A stretch of DNA of 10,811 nt from an uncultured Eubacteriales bacterium (GTDB lineage Bacteria > Bacillota > Clostridia > Lachnospirales > Lachnospiraceae), in NCBI GenBank assembly GCA_902783795.1, contig CACZSO010000212.1, forward strand, positions 1 to 10,811, written 5' to 3'. The notes below the pieces were generated by a model. It saw nothing but the letters and a program-made list of their open reading frames with translations. It was not told the origin of the DNA and searched no databases. Below, one piece after another: positions 1 through 7,228 of this stretch (position 1 is the first letter of the stretch; each line of letters opens with the position of its first letter). The position numbers were made by a program, and so were the translations under genes.

Positions 1-14
1 GGTCCAGGAGCTTT

Positions 15-2414
15 TTATCTCACCACCGTGACCACATTGCCTGACATAAGCGCCTTATATTTCTCGTCACAGGTCACAAAGATCACCTGGTTATTCTCCG
101 CAAATTTCTGGATCAGCTGACAGGACTGCTCCACACGTCTGGCATCCATATCTGTAAATGGATCATCAAACACTGCCAGGCCATCGCCCTCCGGAAACAG
201 ATGCTCCAGCATAGCCAGTCTGAAAGCCAGCGAAATGGTGTCCTTGGTGCCATCCGAAAGGATGTCATAGGTCAGGGCGTAGGGCCCGCTCGCCAGCTTC
301 ACAGCCATCTGCTCATCCATAGAATTAAGCTTAAGGCTGCCGGAAGTGATCACGTCCAGATACTCCCGAAACTTAGTCTCAATATCTTCCACAGGATTCC
401 CGCCGGTCTGCTCTTTCAGCCGCAGGAAAGTATGATATATATTCAGCCAATGCTTATATTCTTCTTTCAGTGCCTCCAGAACTGCTTCCTTATCCTGCAG
501 TTCCTCTGCATACTCTTCTGCTGTCTTATCGCCCAGTTTTCTCTCCGCTTCACTAAGCCTGCCCCTGTGAATATTGATCTGATCCTCATAATCATTTATT
601 TTATCCTGAAGATCTTTATCATACTTCTCCGGATCCTGGATCCCCCGGAATTCCTCCGGTATCTCCTCCATAGAATCCAATTTCTTCTGGTTAGTTTCTT
701 TTTCCTGATCCAGGTTCCTGACAGATGTCTTCAAGTCATCTATGCTTATGTACTTCTCTTTATAAGTACCAAGAGTCGTTTCCAGACCGCCAATGTATGT
801 TTCTATCGTCTTTGGTCCGCATAGAGCTGTGATCTGCCGTTTGATCTCAGCCTCGGTCTCGATCCCGGCCGGAACCAGCTCATTTTGTGCCGCCAGTTCT
901 TCCCAAGTGAGATCCCCCAGGATCCTTTCCATCTCTAGTTTCGATTTATCTGCCTGTTGTTTAGCCTTTATATAATCATCTGATTTTTTCTGGAGTTCGT
1001 CCAGGCTGCAGACTTCATATTTCTCATGCAGAACCCTGATCTGCTTTTCAAGATCAGCCAGATCCTGCTTAACGGCCTCCACATCCACGCCCCTCGGCAT
1101 CAGCTGGATATCCACGACACCCGGGATATTAATGTTGACAGCTTCTGTGATCTGAACTTCCCCATCAGAAAGATCCAGGACTTCGCCGGAAGCTGCTGTC
1201 GTAATATTAATGTCGGTTTCACCCAGCTTTTTGATCTTGGCAGCCAGATTCATGCCGGCTAATTTGCTTTCTTCCTTTTGCTTCCTGTTATTCAGATTCC
1301 TCAGATCCTGCAGGTCCGAAGTACTGATCTCTTTCAGCTTTTCAAGCGTCGCTGCCTGCTCCAGGCATGTCTGGTAAGCAGGTTCTGCCTTAACAAAAAG
1401 GTCATGGATCTGCGCCTGTTTTTGTCTGACCTGAAGCTCTTTTGCTTTTTTAATGTCACGGCTCAATAAGGGCCAGCTTGTAAGTGCACTGTTCTGTTCT
1501 TTGAGTCTTCCTTCCAGATCTTTAATAGCTTTATTCAGAAGAGAGATCTGTCCCAGCAGACCTCTGAATCTCTGGAATTCTGACCACATGCTTTCAGCCT
1601 CTTTTTTCTTTATCTGCAGCGTCTTGATGCTGGCTTTTTCCGCCTCTGCCGCACGTTCTGCATTCTCTGCTTCAGTCTGTTTTTCCCGGACTTTATCAAC
1701 CTCATAATAGGCCTTGACTATGGAGCCGGCTCCAGAGGTCCACCCATCCCTGTAGGAAGCCCGTTTACGGCCGCCTTCCGGTACATCGGCATTTATGTCC
1801 CAGCGTCCAATGAGGCTGTCCATGTTATTTTTAATAGTTTTTTCCAGTTTGTCCAGAGACACGCCGCCGGTCTCCAGGGCTGCCTGGGTCAGGGTAGACG
1901 TAAGATCTTCCCGGGTATCAGATAATACATCGGCTTTCTTCCCCAGGGCTTTCATGATGCTTTCGATAGCCTTCTGGTCCCGCTTCTGGGAAGCAAATAC
2001 GATCTCATTATATACGCCGGCGCGGTGCTTCAGTTCTTTTGTCAGGATCTCATTGATCTTTGTATTATCCTTGATCAATGTTCCATCCGGCAGTGTGAGA
2101 CGGCAGCTGCCCGTCCCCTTTTCCCATTCTTTTCTCAGTTTATAGGTACCTTCGGACGTCTCTAAAACGATCACGCCATCGATCACATCTCCCTGAGGTC
2201 CGCTGACCTTTTTGGGGAAATACTTATCGATAAAATCCGAATCACTCCTGCCGTCCAGTTTCGCGTTTTTAAACAGCAGCTGATAGATCAGGTCCACGAT
2301 AGTGCTCTTGCCGCTTTCGTTATCTCCTACGATGATATTAAGGCCTTTCTCAAATTCAAGGTCTTTCCCCGTAAGCCCTGCGAACTGGTCACATTCCAAA
2401 CGTTTGATTCTCAT
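15..2414 (-). CDS. SbcC/Rad50-like (YhaN-type) AAA ATPase, large subunit of an SMC-like nuclease complex
   Basis: This 799-residue protein has the split ABC-ATPase plan of SbcC/Rad50. The N-terminal half-site has Walker A GDNESGKST (residues 30-38) and a Q-loop glutamine (Q143). Two long charged coiled-coil arms (about 235-400 and 440-665) follow. The C-terminal half-site has signature LSDGT (719-723) and Walker B LAVFDDPF (746-753), with a D-loop TDMD. The usual catalytic Glu after the Walker B Asp is Asp751, a variant also known in YhaN-like proteins. It is shorter than E. coli SbcC (about 1050) and no CxxC zinc hook is present; residues about 399-442 are instead beta-rich. By family it should partner the adjacent phosphoesterase in ATP-dependent processing of DNA ends or hairpins in the cytoplasm. 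The start has GAGGGG six bases upstream, 15 bases after the nuclease gene, so the two are co-transcribed. Orthology to SbcC versus YhaN is unresolved. Confidence 0.88.
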   Translation of the reverse strand: MRIKRLECDQFAGLTGKDLEFEKGLNIIVGDNESGKSTIVDLIYQLLFKNAKLDGRSDSDFIDKYFPKKVSGPQGDVIDGVIVLETSEGTYKLRKEWEKGTGSCRLTLPDGTLIKDNTKINEILTKELKHRAGVYNEIVFASQKRDQKAIESIMKALGKKADVLSDTREDLTSTLTQAALETGGVSLDKLEKTIKNNMDSLIGRWDINADVPEGGRKRASYRDGWTSGAGSIVKAYYEVDKVREKQTEAENAERAAEAEKASIKTLQIKKKEAESMWSEFQRFRGLLGQISLLNKAIKDLEGRLKEQNSALTSWPLLSRDIKKAKELQVRQKQAQIHDLFVKAEPAYQTCLEQAATLEKLKEISTSDLQDLRNLNNRKQKEESKLAGMNLAAKIKKLGETDINITTAASGEVLDLSDGEVQITEAVNINIPGVVDIQLMPRGVDVEAVKQDLADLEKQIRVLHEKYEVCSLDELQKKSDDYIKAKQQADKSKLEMERILGDLTWEELAAQNELVPAGIETEAEIKRQITALCGPKTIETYIGGLETTLGTYKEKYISIDDLKTSVRNLDQEKETNQKKLDSMEEIPEEFRGIQDPEKYDKDLQDKINDYEDQINIHRGRLSEAERKLGDKTAEEYAEELQDKEAVLEALKEEYKHWLNIYHTFLRLKEQTGGNPVEDIETKFREYLDVITSGSLKLNSMDEQMAVKLASGPYALTYDILSDGTKDTISLAFRLAMLEHLFPEGDGLAVFDDPFTDMDARRVEQSCQLIQKFAENNQVIFVTCDEKYKALMSGNVVTVVR

Positions 2415-2429
2415 GATGATCCCCTCTGT

Positions 2430-3575
2430 TTAGTTCTCATTGCAGCTCTTTAGCAGCTGATACGCCATCTGTAATTCTGCAGCATTATCCATGAGTTCTT
2501 CCATGAACCGCGCTGCAAAACTGGTTTCTGCAAACTCCTCACGGATCTTATCCATAGTGATCTCTTCGCTCAGTTCATGGTCTTCTTTCTCATAAGTGAG
2601 GAAGCTGCCCAGAAGCTCCCGGAAGACCTTTTCCTTTTCCTGGTATTCTGCCTGTTTTACAGAACCGGAAACCTTGAGGCGGATCACGGCGTTCCTGTCT
2701 CTACCCGCTATGGCCTCTTTCACAGCATCTGCCAAAGCTGTCTCACTGTCGGGCCTCACCTGGATATCCAGATCGTAAAAATGTATCCTGCCGCACACAT
2801 GTTTCCTGGCAAGCACACGGGCTTCTGACCCCTGTTTTTCAATGGAAATGATAAAGCCGTTTCCCTCTGTATTATTGTGGAGATCCGTCTGCTCATGGGT
2901 GCCGGCATTAAACACCTTATAGCCTGCTGTGTCTTTATCCTCCTTCAAAACATCCGGATAGGGGATATGGGTATGTCCGATCAGCCAGGCATCCACCGGG
3001 ATGCTTAAAAGCTCACTTTCTGTCATAAGGAAATATTCTTCCTTCATATCCGGTGTGACCCCTTGAATGGCTCCGTGGGCCAGACCAATGTTGATCACGC
3101 CGTCCCTTTGTATATCAGCTTCCCTGATCCATCCCAGATTATTTTCTTTCGAATGTTTAGACTGGCAAAACGCCGGATAGATCACGACATTTTCCTCTCC
3201 GGCATCAAAGCTGAAGGGTTTAAATTCTTTTATCAAGGTTATATTATGGTCGACAGAAGAAAGTGCATTTTCAAAATCCTTCCAGACCTTCTCTTCCCCT
3301 GTGTAATAATCATGGTTTCCCGGAAGCACGATCACATTGCCCGTAAAAGCCGCCAATATTTCCACGACCCGCTTCACATCTGCGGCCTTGATTGTATTAA
3401 TATTATCAAAAAGGTCACCCGTGACTATAAACAGCTCACAGCCTTCGGCCTCTGCTTTCCGGACCATATCCTTAAGCACTTCAAACCGACTGTCTATAAG
3501 CTTTTCCTTGATCTCTGGATACCTGTCATATTTCTTTCCGAAATGATTATCTCCCGTAACATAGATCTTAACCAT
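2430..3575 (-). CDS. SbcD/Mre11-like metallophosphoesterase (DNA nuclease subunit)
   Basis: This 381-residue protein carries all five calcineurin-like phosphoesterase motifs in order: GDNH (D9, H11), GDLFD (D54, D57), GNHD (N87, H88), AHG (H167) and GHTH (H201, H203). These ligate the two metal ions in Mre11/SbcD nucleases. Residues after about 240 would be the capping and ATPase-binding part, which is divergent. Length is close to SbcD (about 400). Known relatives act as 3'-5' exonuclease and endonuclease on DNA ends and hairpins, gated by the SbcC/Rad50 ATPase. The ATPase gene follows directly downstream, which supports this over a general phosphatase. The start is set by GAGGA seven bases upstream of ATG. 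It begins shortly after the hairpin that ends the peroxidase operon; I could not find a convincing promoter of its own in the roughly 40 bases between, so read-through or a weak promoter is possible. Confidence 0.9.
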   Translation of the reverse strand: MVKIYVTGDNHFGKKYDRYPEIKEKLIDSRFEVLKDMVRKAEAEGCELFIVTGDLFDNINTIKAADVKRVVEILAAFTGNVIVLPGNHDYYTGEEKVWKDFENALSSVDHNITLIKEFKPFSFDAGEENVVIYPAFCQSKHSKENNLGWIREADIQRDGVINIGLAHGAIQGVTPDMKEEYFLMTESELLSIPVDAWLIGHTHIPYPDVLKEDKDTAGYKVFNAGTHEQTDLHNNTEGNGFIISIEKQGSEARVLARKHVCGRIHFYDLDIQVRPDSETALADAVKEAIAGRDRNAVIRLKVSGSVKQAEYQEKEKVFRELLGSFLTYEKEDHELSEEITMDKIREEFAETSFAARFMEELMDNAAELQMAYQLLKSCNEN

Positions 3576-3612
3576 AACATCGTCCTCTTATTCTGACCCA
3601 TAGATATAAGCA

Positions 3613-3644
3613 AAGTACCCCGGAAACTTTTTTCCGGGGTACTT
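3613..3644 (-). terminator. Strong intrinsic hairpin ending the regulator-peroxidase operon
   Basis: A perfect 14-bp inverted repeat (AAGTACCCCGGAAA at 3613-3626 and its complement at 3631-3644) encloses a 4-base loop. It lies 10 bases past the peroxidase stop codon. On the minus strand the stem runs into TTTGCTTATATCTA, a short interrupted T-rich tail; the plus side lacks one. This favours termination of minus-strand transcripts, perhaps incomplete because the T tract is poor. Confidence 0.8.
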
Positions 3645-3654
3645 ATCAGTAGAG

Positions 3655-4206
3655 TTATTTCTCCAGTTCAGAAGCGACGGCAGCGCGCACTTCTTCCATA
3701 TCAACAGTGGGCTCGAAGCGGGATATGACATTACCCTCGCGGTCCACCAGGAATTTCGTAAAGTTCCACTTGATGTAAGCCTTGTCGCCAAAGGTTTTAT
3801 TATTCATATCAGAGAATTTCTTCAGAGCCGCGAATTTCAGACCTTTGCCAAAGCCTTCGAAGGGCTTCTCCGTGGCAATATAGGCAAACAGCGGATCCGC
3901 ATCCTCACCATTCACATTGATCTTCGCAAACTGCGGAAACTCCGTACCGAACTTGATGGTGCAGAAATCATGGATCTCATCATCCGTGCCAGGCGCCTGG
4001 TTGGCAAACTGATTGCAGGGGAAGTCCAGGATCTCAAAACCTTTGTCCCTGAATTCCTTATACATGGCTTCCAGCGGTTCATAATGCGGCGTAAAACCAC
4101 AGCCCGTGGCGGTATTGACGATCAAAAGCACTTTGCCCTGATATTCGGAAAGATTCACTTCATTACCCTGTCTGTCTTTTACTGTGAAATCATAAACTGT
4201 CTTCAT
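3655..4206 (-). CDS. gpx: Glutathione peroxidase family protein, cysteine type (probably thioredoxin-dependent)
   Basis: This 183-residue thioredoxin-fold peroxidase has the family tetrad: Cys36 in the TGCGFTP motif, Gln66 in DFPCNQF, and Trp147-Asn148 in KWNFTKF. The catalytic codon is TGT, so the enzyme is a cysteine, not selenocysteine, form. A further cysteine, Cys82 in DFCTIKFG, is placed where many bacterial and plant relatives have the resolving cysteine; such enzymes are atypical 2-Cys peroxidases recycled by thioredoxin, so the name glutathione peroxidase may mislead on the reductant (inference). It would reduce hydrogen peroxide or organic hydroperoxides in the cytoplasm. No signal peptide is present. 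Start: AGGAGT lies seven bases upstream of ATG. It begins 21 bases after the OhrR-type regulator stop, so it is the second gene of a peroxide-response operon and is followed by a strong hairpin. Confidence 0.95.
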   Translation of the reverse strand: MKTVYDFTVKDRQGNEVNLSEYQGKVLLIVNTATGCGFTPHYEPLEAMYKEFRDKGFEILDFPCNQFANQAPGTDDEIHDFCTIKFGTEFPQFAKINVNGEDADPLFAYIATEKPFEGFGKGLKFAALKKFSDMNNKTFGDKAYIKWNFTKFLVDREGNVISRFEPTVDMEEVRAAVASELEK

Positions 4207-4227
4207 CTGTGTTACTCCTTTTTCTGA

Positions 4228-4677
4228 TTACAGTCCTCTGTTCTTCTGGTTTTCCATAAGTTCATACAGCAAGGAATACAGCTGCTGTGCTTTCTCAGGG
4301 GACAGGTCGATACAACCGGCCACCTTTCCGGGCACGTCCTTCGCTTTCTCCTGCAAGGCCCTTCCTTCGTCGGTAAGCGTGATCAGGACCACACGGTCAT
4401 CTTTTTCGCTCCGCTTCCTTTCGATATAGCCGGCCTGCTGCATTTTCTTTAAAAGAGGCGATAATGTCCCATTGTCCAGCATCAGTCTGTCACAGATCTC
4501 CCCCACCGTGATCCCGTCCTTTTCCCACAGCACCAGAAGGACTATATACTGGGTATAGGTCAGGCCTAAAGGCTTCAGCCAGGGTGTGTAGAGACTGACT
4601 ACGCTTCTGGAAGCCGCATAAAGCGGAAAACAAAGCTGATTCGCCAGTTTCATAGCTTCATGATAATCATATTCCAT
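4228..4677 (-). CDS. OhrR-type MarR family peroxide-sensing repressor
   Basis: This 149-residue winged-helix regulator matches the OhrR branch of MarR. The motif NQLCFPLYAASR carries Cys16, aligned by position with the reactive Cys15 of Bacillus OhrR, and Tyr20 and Tyr30 sit where OhrR has the two tyrosines that stabilise the thiolate. The recognition region (DNGTLSPLLKKM) and the wing with RSEKDDRVV are typical. Only Cys16 and a C-terminal-half Cys (in AGCIDLS) occur; whether the second acts as a partner thiol is unknown. Known relatives repress peroxidase genes until the cysteine is oxidised by organic hydroperoxide. Here the target is probably its own promoter and the downstream peroxidase. 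Start choice: an in-frame ATG exists 45 bases upstream at 4722, but that codon lies within the promoter; the internal ATG has GGAGG eight bases upstream and gives the usual length of about 147. Confidence 0.9.
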   Translation of the reverse strand: MEYDYHEAMKLANQLCFPLYAASRSVVSLYTPWLKPLGLTYTQYIVLLVLWEKDGITVGEICDRLMLDNGTLSPLLKKMQQAGYIERKRSEKDDRVVLITLTDEGRALQEKAKDVPGKVAGCIDLSPEKAQQLYSLLYELMENQKNRGL

Positions 4678-4698
4678 AGGGCGTTCCTCCTCTTTCCA

Positions 4699-4733
4699 TT
4701 TGATACGATTATATTTTATCAAATATATTTTGA
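4699..4733 (-). promoter_or_regulatory. Candidate autoregulatory operator: two overlapping AT-rich dyads
   Basis: Two inverted repeats share one arm. TTTGATA (4699-4705) pairs with TATCAAA (4717-4723), covering the -10 and the likely start site. TCAAA (4719-4723) pairs with TTTGA (4729-4733), centred on the palindrome AAATATATTT in the -35/-10 spacer. MarR/OhrR proteins bind AT-rich dyads at such positions to block RNA polymerase, so this is the best operator candidate. The assignment is inferred from position and symmetry; the sequence does not closely match the TACAATT-type OhrR box of Bacillus. Confidence 0.5.
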
Positions 4734-4741
4734 ATTGTCAA
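4713..4741 (-). promoter_or_regulatory. Sigma-A promoter of the regulator-peroxidase operon
   Basis: On the minus strand, TTGACA (4741-4736) and TAAAAT (4718-4713) are separated by exactly 17 bases. This is a perfect -35 and a near-consensus -10. Transcription would start near 4706, giving a leader of about 30 bases with GGAGG at 4690-4686. The spacer is almost pure A/T. Confidence 0.85.
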
Positions 4742-4750
4742 GAAGAAACT

Positions 4751-4779
4751 AAAAAAAGTCGTGTTATCAGGAGCATGAC
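4751..4779 (-). terminator. Weak intrinsic terminator after the MoxR operon
   Basis: On the minus strand GTCATG (4779-4774) pairs with CACGAC (4763-4758) with one A-C mismatch and a 10-base loop, and is followed at once by seven T residues (4757-4751). It lies nine bases past the AlkZ-related/EVE stop codon and only ten bases before the next promoter's -35. The T tract is good, the stem poor, so partial read-through into the regulator operon is possible. Confidence 0.5.
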
Positions 4780-4787
4780 CTATTCTC

Positions 4788-5945
4788 TTATTTGTCCAAT
4801 GCTTCTTTCAGTGCATCCGGTATCCCTCTGGGCCCTCTCACAGCAAAGATACTATACTCTTTCTTCAGGACTTCAAAGGTGAATTTCTCCGGATCATAGC
4901 GTCTTAAAAGCCGGATCTTCATCAAAGTCTTGATGGTCAGATTCTCATCTGCAAATTCATAGGGGATGTCCGTTTCCAGCACCTCACATTGATAGAAGAT
5001 GGCTGAGAAAGGCGCAGCCACATAGAGAAAGACCGTATCCCCTTCTTTGATGCCGGCGCCCTGCTTCCAGTTGATCACATCTGTATGATCAAATGCGTGG
5101 ATGATATCATAGTACTTCGGATTTGCCGGAATGATCCACGTCTTCGGCCCACGGACGGCCTTCTTCTTCACCTTCGCAGGTTTCGGCGCCGCATGGTTAT
5201 AGCTGATGCCCAGCACCTTCCAGATCATGTCATCCTCTACTTCCAGGAAATGCTGGTGCATATGATCCACGATCCTTTGCCAGGAGGCTTCCGGATCTTC
5301 TTTATACCCGGTGGCTATATAATCATAGCCCCACTTGGTCTCAGGCGTGGCCATACAGGCTATATGCCAGCCGTATTCCTCGCCTTTTTTATTCTTCCGC
5401 TGCCGGAAGTCATAGGCTATGAGATAGGTCTGCATCTGAAGATCGGTCAGGATGCCGCTGAAGTTCTTCTCTCCGTCCTTCTTCCCGAATCCTGCCTTAT
5501 CTTTCAGCTCATTGGACAGGATCTCCGTGCCCACAGCCTCCTCATCCAGCTCCATGGCTGTCATGATCTTATTCGCCCTGAAAGAGGCCAGTCCGTCTTC
5601 ATACAAGGCGTCAAAATCATAGCCGTTCCGGCGGTAGTTCGCGAAATAAGGAAACACATCCTTATGGACAAAGCCGGCTTTTTTATCAAAAAACTTCCCG
5701 TAGACGATCTCCGGATGCCGGGAAAGGATGATCCTCCATTCCCAGGGGTCAATGTCCGGATCCCCTGTCCACCAGGAGGTTACAGATGTCCTTTCCTCCA
5801 CAGAAAACCCCCTGATCTCATTTGAAAACAGCGGAAGGAACCCGACATTCTTTATAAGATCCGCCAGTTCATCGGCGGTTTTAATACACTCCGGATCCGA
5901 ATCAGCACATCCGTTCATGATCCACTTTCCATCGATGGTTTCCAT
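4788..5945 (-). CDS. AlkZ-related protein fused to a C-terminal EVE (PUA-like) domain
   Basis: This 385-residue soluble protein has two parts. Residues about 20-250 resemble the AlkZ-related family (winged-helix architecture related to the YcaQ/AlkZ DNA glycosylases that excise bulky alkylated or crosslinked bases): motifs SWWTGDPDIDPWEWR (57-71), YGKFFDKKAGF (82-92) and FANYRRNGYDFD (101-112). A QMQ at 170-172 recalls the catalytic Q-x-Q of AlkZ, but its position is not N-terminal, so this may be chance. A basic linker (258-266, rich in Lys) leads to an EVE domain, about 268-383, with WIIPANPKYYD, NWKQG and GDTVFLYVAAP. EVE domains read modified bases in DNA or RNA. Activity is unproven; a damaged- or modified-base recognition role is inferred. 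Start: GGAGG eight bases upstream. It starts 17 bases after the DUF4129 gene, so it is probably the last gene of the MoxR operon. Confidence 0.8.
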   Translation of the reverse strand: METIDGKWIMNGCADSDPECIKTADELADLIKNVGFLPLFSNEIRGFSVEERTSVTSWWTGDPDIDPWEWRIILSRHPEIVYGKFFDKKAGFVHKDVFPYFANYRRNGYDFDALYEDGLASFRANKIMTAMELDEEAVGTEILSNELKDKAGFGKKDGEKNFSGILTDLQMQTYLIAYDFRQRKNKKGEEYGWHIACMATPETKWGYDYIATGYKEDPEASWQRIVDHMHQHFLEVEDDMIWKVLGISYNHAAPKPAKVKKKAVRGPKTWIIPANPKYYDIIHAFDHTDVINWKQGAGIKEGDTVFLYVAAPFSAIFYQCEVLETDIPYEFADENLTIKTLMKIRLLRRYDPEKFTFEVLKKEYSIFAVRGPRGIPDALKEALDK

Positions 5946-5962
5946 GGCTTTTGCCTCCTTTT

Positions 5963-7228
5963 TTACTCTCCGGTCTTTCCTGCGGCTGAGCTGCGGGCCT
6001 TTTCCGCCGCCAGCTGTTCCCGGATATTCCGCTGCAGTGTTTCTGCCTCTTCCACCTCCGCGTCGCTCATCTCTTCACTATCATGATACCGGGCGCGGAT
6101 ATAAAGCTCTCTTAAACGTTCTGACCCGTCAAGCGCCATCAGGCTGTCCGACGCTTCCAGTACATCCTGGGAGGTGGACTGGCGATCGATCTCGGCCCCA
6201 TAGGCCTTGACACAATACAGATACTCTCTATAGATTCTCCGGATCTTCTCGTTATTGGAAGGAGCGGCTGTTTTCTTCTTTTTCTTCCACCGGCTCCGGC
6301 GGAAAAAGAACTGTTCACTCTCGCCTTCTTCGATCTCATCAGCCCCTTCCGTCTCTTCCTTCTTCACCCTTCGGAGCATGATGTAAAACCGGTACAGAAG
6401 ATAGATAATGACCGCTATGACCAGGAGGATGAAGAGGATCCGGATGATCATGGTGGCCGTGACATAAATATCGTCCTCTCCCGGTTTGGGCAATGCCCCT
6501 CCGTTATCAGGCATCGCCGGGGCTGTCGTGCTCTCAGCCTCTGTCGTCGCTGCCGTCTCCTCTGGCTGGCGCCGCACCAGCCAGTTGCCGAATATCGTAA
6601 GCACATAGGCCAGGCCGTTGAACAGAAGGCCGATAGGCATCATCACGTATTCGAGGATCTTCCCCGAATGGCTCAGGATCACATACAGAAGCAGGCAGGC
6701 CAGGATACCCAGTCCTAAGGCGCCAGCCAGACTTCCGAAGTTCATCAGCCTCAGCTTAATGTTTGCGTTATAGCCTATCCTTTTTCCTCTGAGGACCAAC
6801 ACCCCCAGAAACAGATATAAAGCCGCACACACCGTCGCTGCAGGACGGATGGGCCATTGACCGAAACAGATGACGAATACAGTAATGACAGGTACCGCCG
6901 GAAGAGCGAACCAGGCTTTATAATCCTCATAATGGATCTCATTCTTCCCGGCTATGATCAGGACACAATAAAAGGCAATGGCCACCACAGTGATCAACAC
7001 TTGTGCAAGGTCCTGCGCCGCTAAAAGTCCCAGCGCCGGCAGCAGGCCGCAAAGGATCCTGGCCGGCCATGTTCCCTTAGTCCTCTGCAGGATCAGGGAG
7101 GACAGGAAAGCCAGGAGAAGCACTGCCCCCATCAAAAACCATGCCTTCATGTAGGCAGCAAATAAGGAGGCAAAGGTAAAGTACAGGAGGAAGTCACAGA
7201 CCGTTTTCAGGGCATTAATCAGCATCAT
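5963..7228 (-). CDS. Polytopic membrane protein with C-terminal DUF4129 domain
   Basis: This 421-residue protein has about seven to eight hydrophobic segments: roughly 8-48 (two), 58-94 (two), 106-122, 130-147, 165-185, 192-216 and 259-286. Between the last two lies a Thr/Ala/Glu-rich loop (220-255), probably outside the cell. After the final segment comes an acidic stretch, then a polybasic run (WKKKKKT, 314-320), then DUF4129 at about 325-405 (IRRIYREYLYCVKAYG onward). DUF4129 usually forms the tail of transglutaminase-like membrane proteins that follow MoxR and DUF58 genes. Here no transglutaminase Cys-His-Asp region exists, so catalytic function is doubtful and a scaffold role is possible. 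Start: the reading frame extends to 7309, but the ATG at 7228 has GGAGG nine bases upstream and gives a 14-base overlap with the DUF58 stop, showing translational coupling. A second ATG follows immediately. Confidence 0.85.
   Translation of the reverse strand: MMLINALKTVCDFLLYFTFASLFAAYMKAWFLMGAVLLLAFLSSLILQRTKGTWPARILCGLLPALGLLAAQDLAQVLITVVAIAFYCVLIIAGKNEIHYEDYKAWFALPAVPVITVFVICFGQWPIRPAATVCAALYLFLGVLVLRGKRIGYNANIKLRLMNFGSLAGALGLGILACLLLYVILSHSGKILEYVMMPIGLLFNGLAYVLTIFGNWLVRRQPEETAATTEAESTTAPAMPDNGGALPKPGEDDIYVTATMIIRILFILLVIAVIIYLLYRFYIMLRRVKKEETEGADEIEEGESEQFFFRRSRWKKKKKTAAPSNNEKIRRIYREYLYCVKAYGAEIDRQSTSQDVLEASDSLMALDGSERLRELYIRARYHDSEEMSDAEVEEAETLQRNIREQLAAEKARSSAAGKTGE

Noticed and set aside
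201..824. Plus-strand 207-codon open frame antisense to the SbcC-like gene
   Set aside because: It is Leu/Ile/Phe-rich because it mirrors a Lys/Glu-rich coiled coil; apparent hydrophobicity is an artefact, not a membrane protein.
3603..3640. Possible promoter for the SbcD-SbcC pair between the terminator and the SbcD start
   Set aside because: A TATATC hexamer is present but has no acceptable -35, and the would-be promoter falls inside the terminator stem.
5085..5825. Plus-strand 246-codon open frame antisense to the AlkZ-related/EVE gene
   Set aside because: Its composition (many Ile, Arg, Pro, His) is typical of an antisense shadow, it has no recognisable domain, and the opposite strand has a clear conserved protein with a good ribosome binding site.
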